Below are positions 35,509 through 35,846 of a stretch of 35,846 bases of DNA, piece by piece. How positions within the stretch are numbered: the first letter of the stretch is position 1; the number at the start of each line of letters is the position of its first letter. This DNA is from an uncultured Gammaproteobacteria bacterium. Its GTDB lineage: Bacteria; Pseudomonadota; Gammaproteobacteria; Arenicellales; Poriferihabitantaceae. The position numbers and the translations under genes were made by a program. Location of the stretch: assembly GCA_937992195.1 (NCBI GenBank), contig CALKKV010000025.1:1-35846 (forward strand), given 5' to 3'. The notes beneath the pieces were generated by a model, which searched no databases, was not told the origin of the DNA, and was given only the letters and a program-made list of their open reading frames with translations.

Positions 35509-35846
35509 CCTGGCAGAGAAAACTTCTGGCGCGTTTCGTCAGTGAGATTACCGTCGGTTGTCCATCCGCGCAGAGAGTAATACTCTGGCAACATTTCATC
35601 CAGACGACATACCTGCCCTTCGGTGGGCGCAGACTTTGACGCTTCTTTAAGCAGACGTTCTGGCAGGGTGTCATCGGCAGCAGTTAAACCCGCCTTCATA
35701 TTGTAGTCCCGTTCCAGATTCCAGATACGTTCTCCAGCCTCAAGTAAACGATCTACAGTCCAGTCACCTTCACAAGCTGCATCCATCTGCGGCGCCATAT
35801 TGTCCAGCGTCCAGGCGAAGGTTGTGAAAACACACAACCCCATCGA
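35505..35846 (-). CDS. Aldehyde:ferredoxin oxidoreductase family, C-terminal part
   Basis: The last 113 codons of a gene that enters from the right edge. It carries SMGLCVFTTFAW, in which the Cys is the last ligand of the AOR 4Fe-4S cluster, and then LLEAGERIWNLERDYNMKAG and DDTLPERLLKEASK, LDEMLPEYYSLRGW, all typical of domain 3 of tungsten-dependent aldehyde ferredoxin oxidoreductases. These enzymes oxidise aldehydes to acids with a tungsto-bispterin cofactor. The stop overlaps the FAD oxidoreductase start (ATGA). Whether it binds W or Mo, and the substrate, cannot be read from this fragment. Confidence 0.93.
   Translation of the reverse strand, partial: SMGLCVFTTFAWTLDNMAPQMDAACEGDWTVDRLLEAGERIWNLERDYNMKAGLTAADDTLPERLLKEASKSAPTEGQVCRLDEMLPEYYSLRGWTTDGNLTDETRQKFSLPG

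Noticed and set aside
1..35846. tRNA, rRNA, CRISPR array or complete insertion sequence
   Set aside because: No cloverleaf T-loop signature, rRNA segment, regularly spaced direct repeats or transposase with terminal inverted repeats was seen by eye; a covariance search would be needed to be sure.

Overview
The window looks like chromosomal DNA of an aerobic, probably marine gammaproteobacterium. The evidence is an E. coli-type LexA box (CTG-N10-CAG), the divergent mrp/metG pair, rplM-rpsI, fabA-fabB, the O2-dependent ubiquinone hydroxylase Coq7, a heme A synthase and a choline-sulfatase. No rRNA, tRNA or CRISPR array was seen. Genus-level assignment is not possible from the sequence alone.

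Left part (1-9.9 kb): a DNA-damage and recombination block. A lexA-imuA-imuB-dnaE2 operon (minus strand, 7717 to 1478) encodes the inducible mutagenic polymerase cassette. A strong LexA box lies on its promoter. Convergent to it, and overlapping its 3' end, is an integron-type tyrosine recombinase (intI, 481-1596) with a nearly identical LexA box just before its start. A SRAP/YedK abasic-site protein gene diverges from lexA. At the extreme left edge a CDS starts and leaves the window; its leader carries three GGA motifs spaced exactly 12 nt apart in a hairpin-SD-hairpin arrangement. A phosphatase/membrane-protein pair follows to the right.

Middle (10-22 kb): metabolic and housekeeping genes. 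These are an HCCA-isomerase-like DsbA-fold enzyme, a quinone oxidoreductase, an orphan HyuA-like hydantoinase subunit, a 4Fe-4S protein, a GcvA-like LysR regulator, a DUF1127 protein, dcd-mrp divergent from metG, rplM-rpsI, and coq7. Between rplM and coq7 a minus-strand segment (about 21309-21395) has the layout of a small RNA: 5' hairpin, C-rich anti-Shine-Dalgarno stretch, and an intrinsic terminator with eight U.

Right-middle (22-32 kb): a LolA-like periplasmic carrier, an RND/MMPL exporter and choline-sulfatase in a row; a heme A synthase with a small exported protein; fabA-fabB; then about 1 kb of very AT-rich gene-free DNA leading to a lysine-rich histone-H1-like protein with 15-bp repeats.

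Right end (32.3-35.8 kb): a compact minus-strand operon. In transcription order it holds an aldehyde:ferredoxin oxidoreductase (AOR; C-terminus only, gene runs off the window), an FAD/NAD(P)H oxidoreductase, MoaD-like protein, an unrecognised 104-aa protein ending in GGG, a second MoaD-like protein, and MoaA. Start/stop overlaps or abutting genes suggest a single translationally coupled unit making a pterin-containing (W or Mo) aldehyde oxidoreductase, its NAD(P)H-linked partner and part of its cofactor pathway. This operon, the SOS-linked integrase/mutasome block and the candidate sRNA are the most interesting parts.
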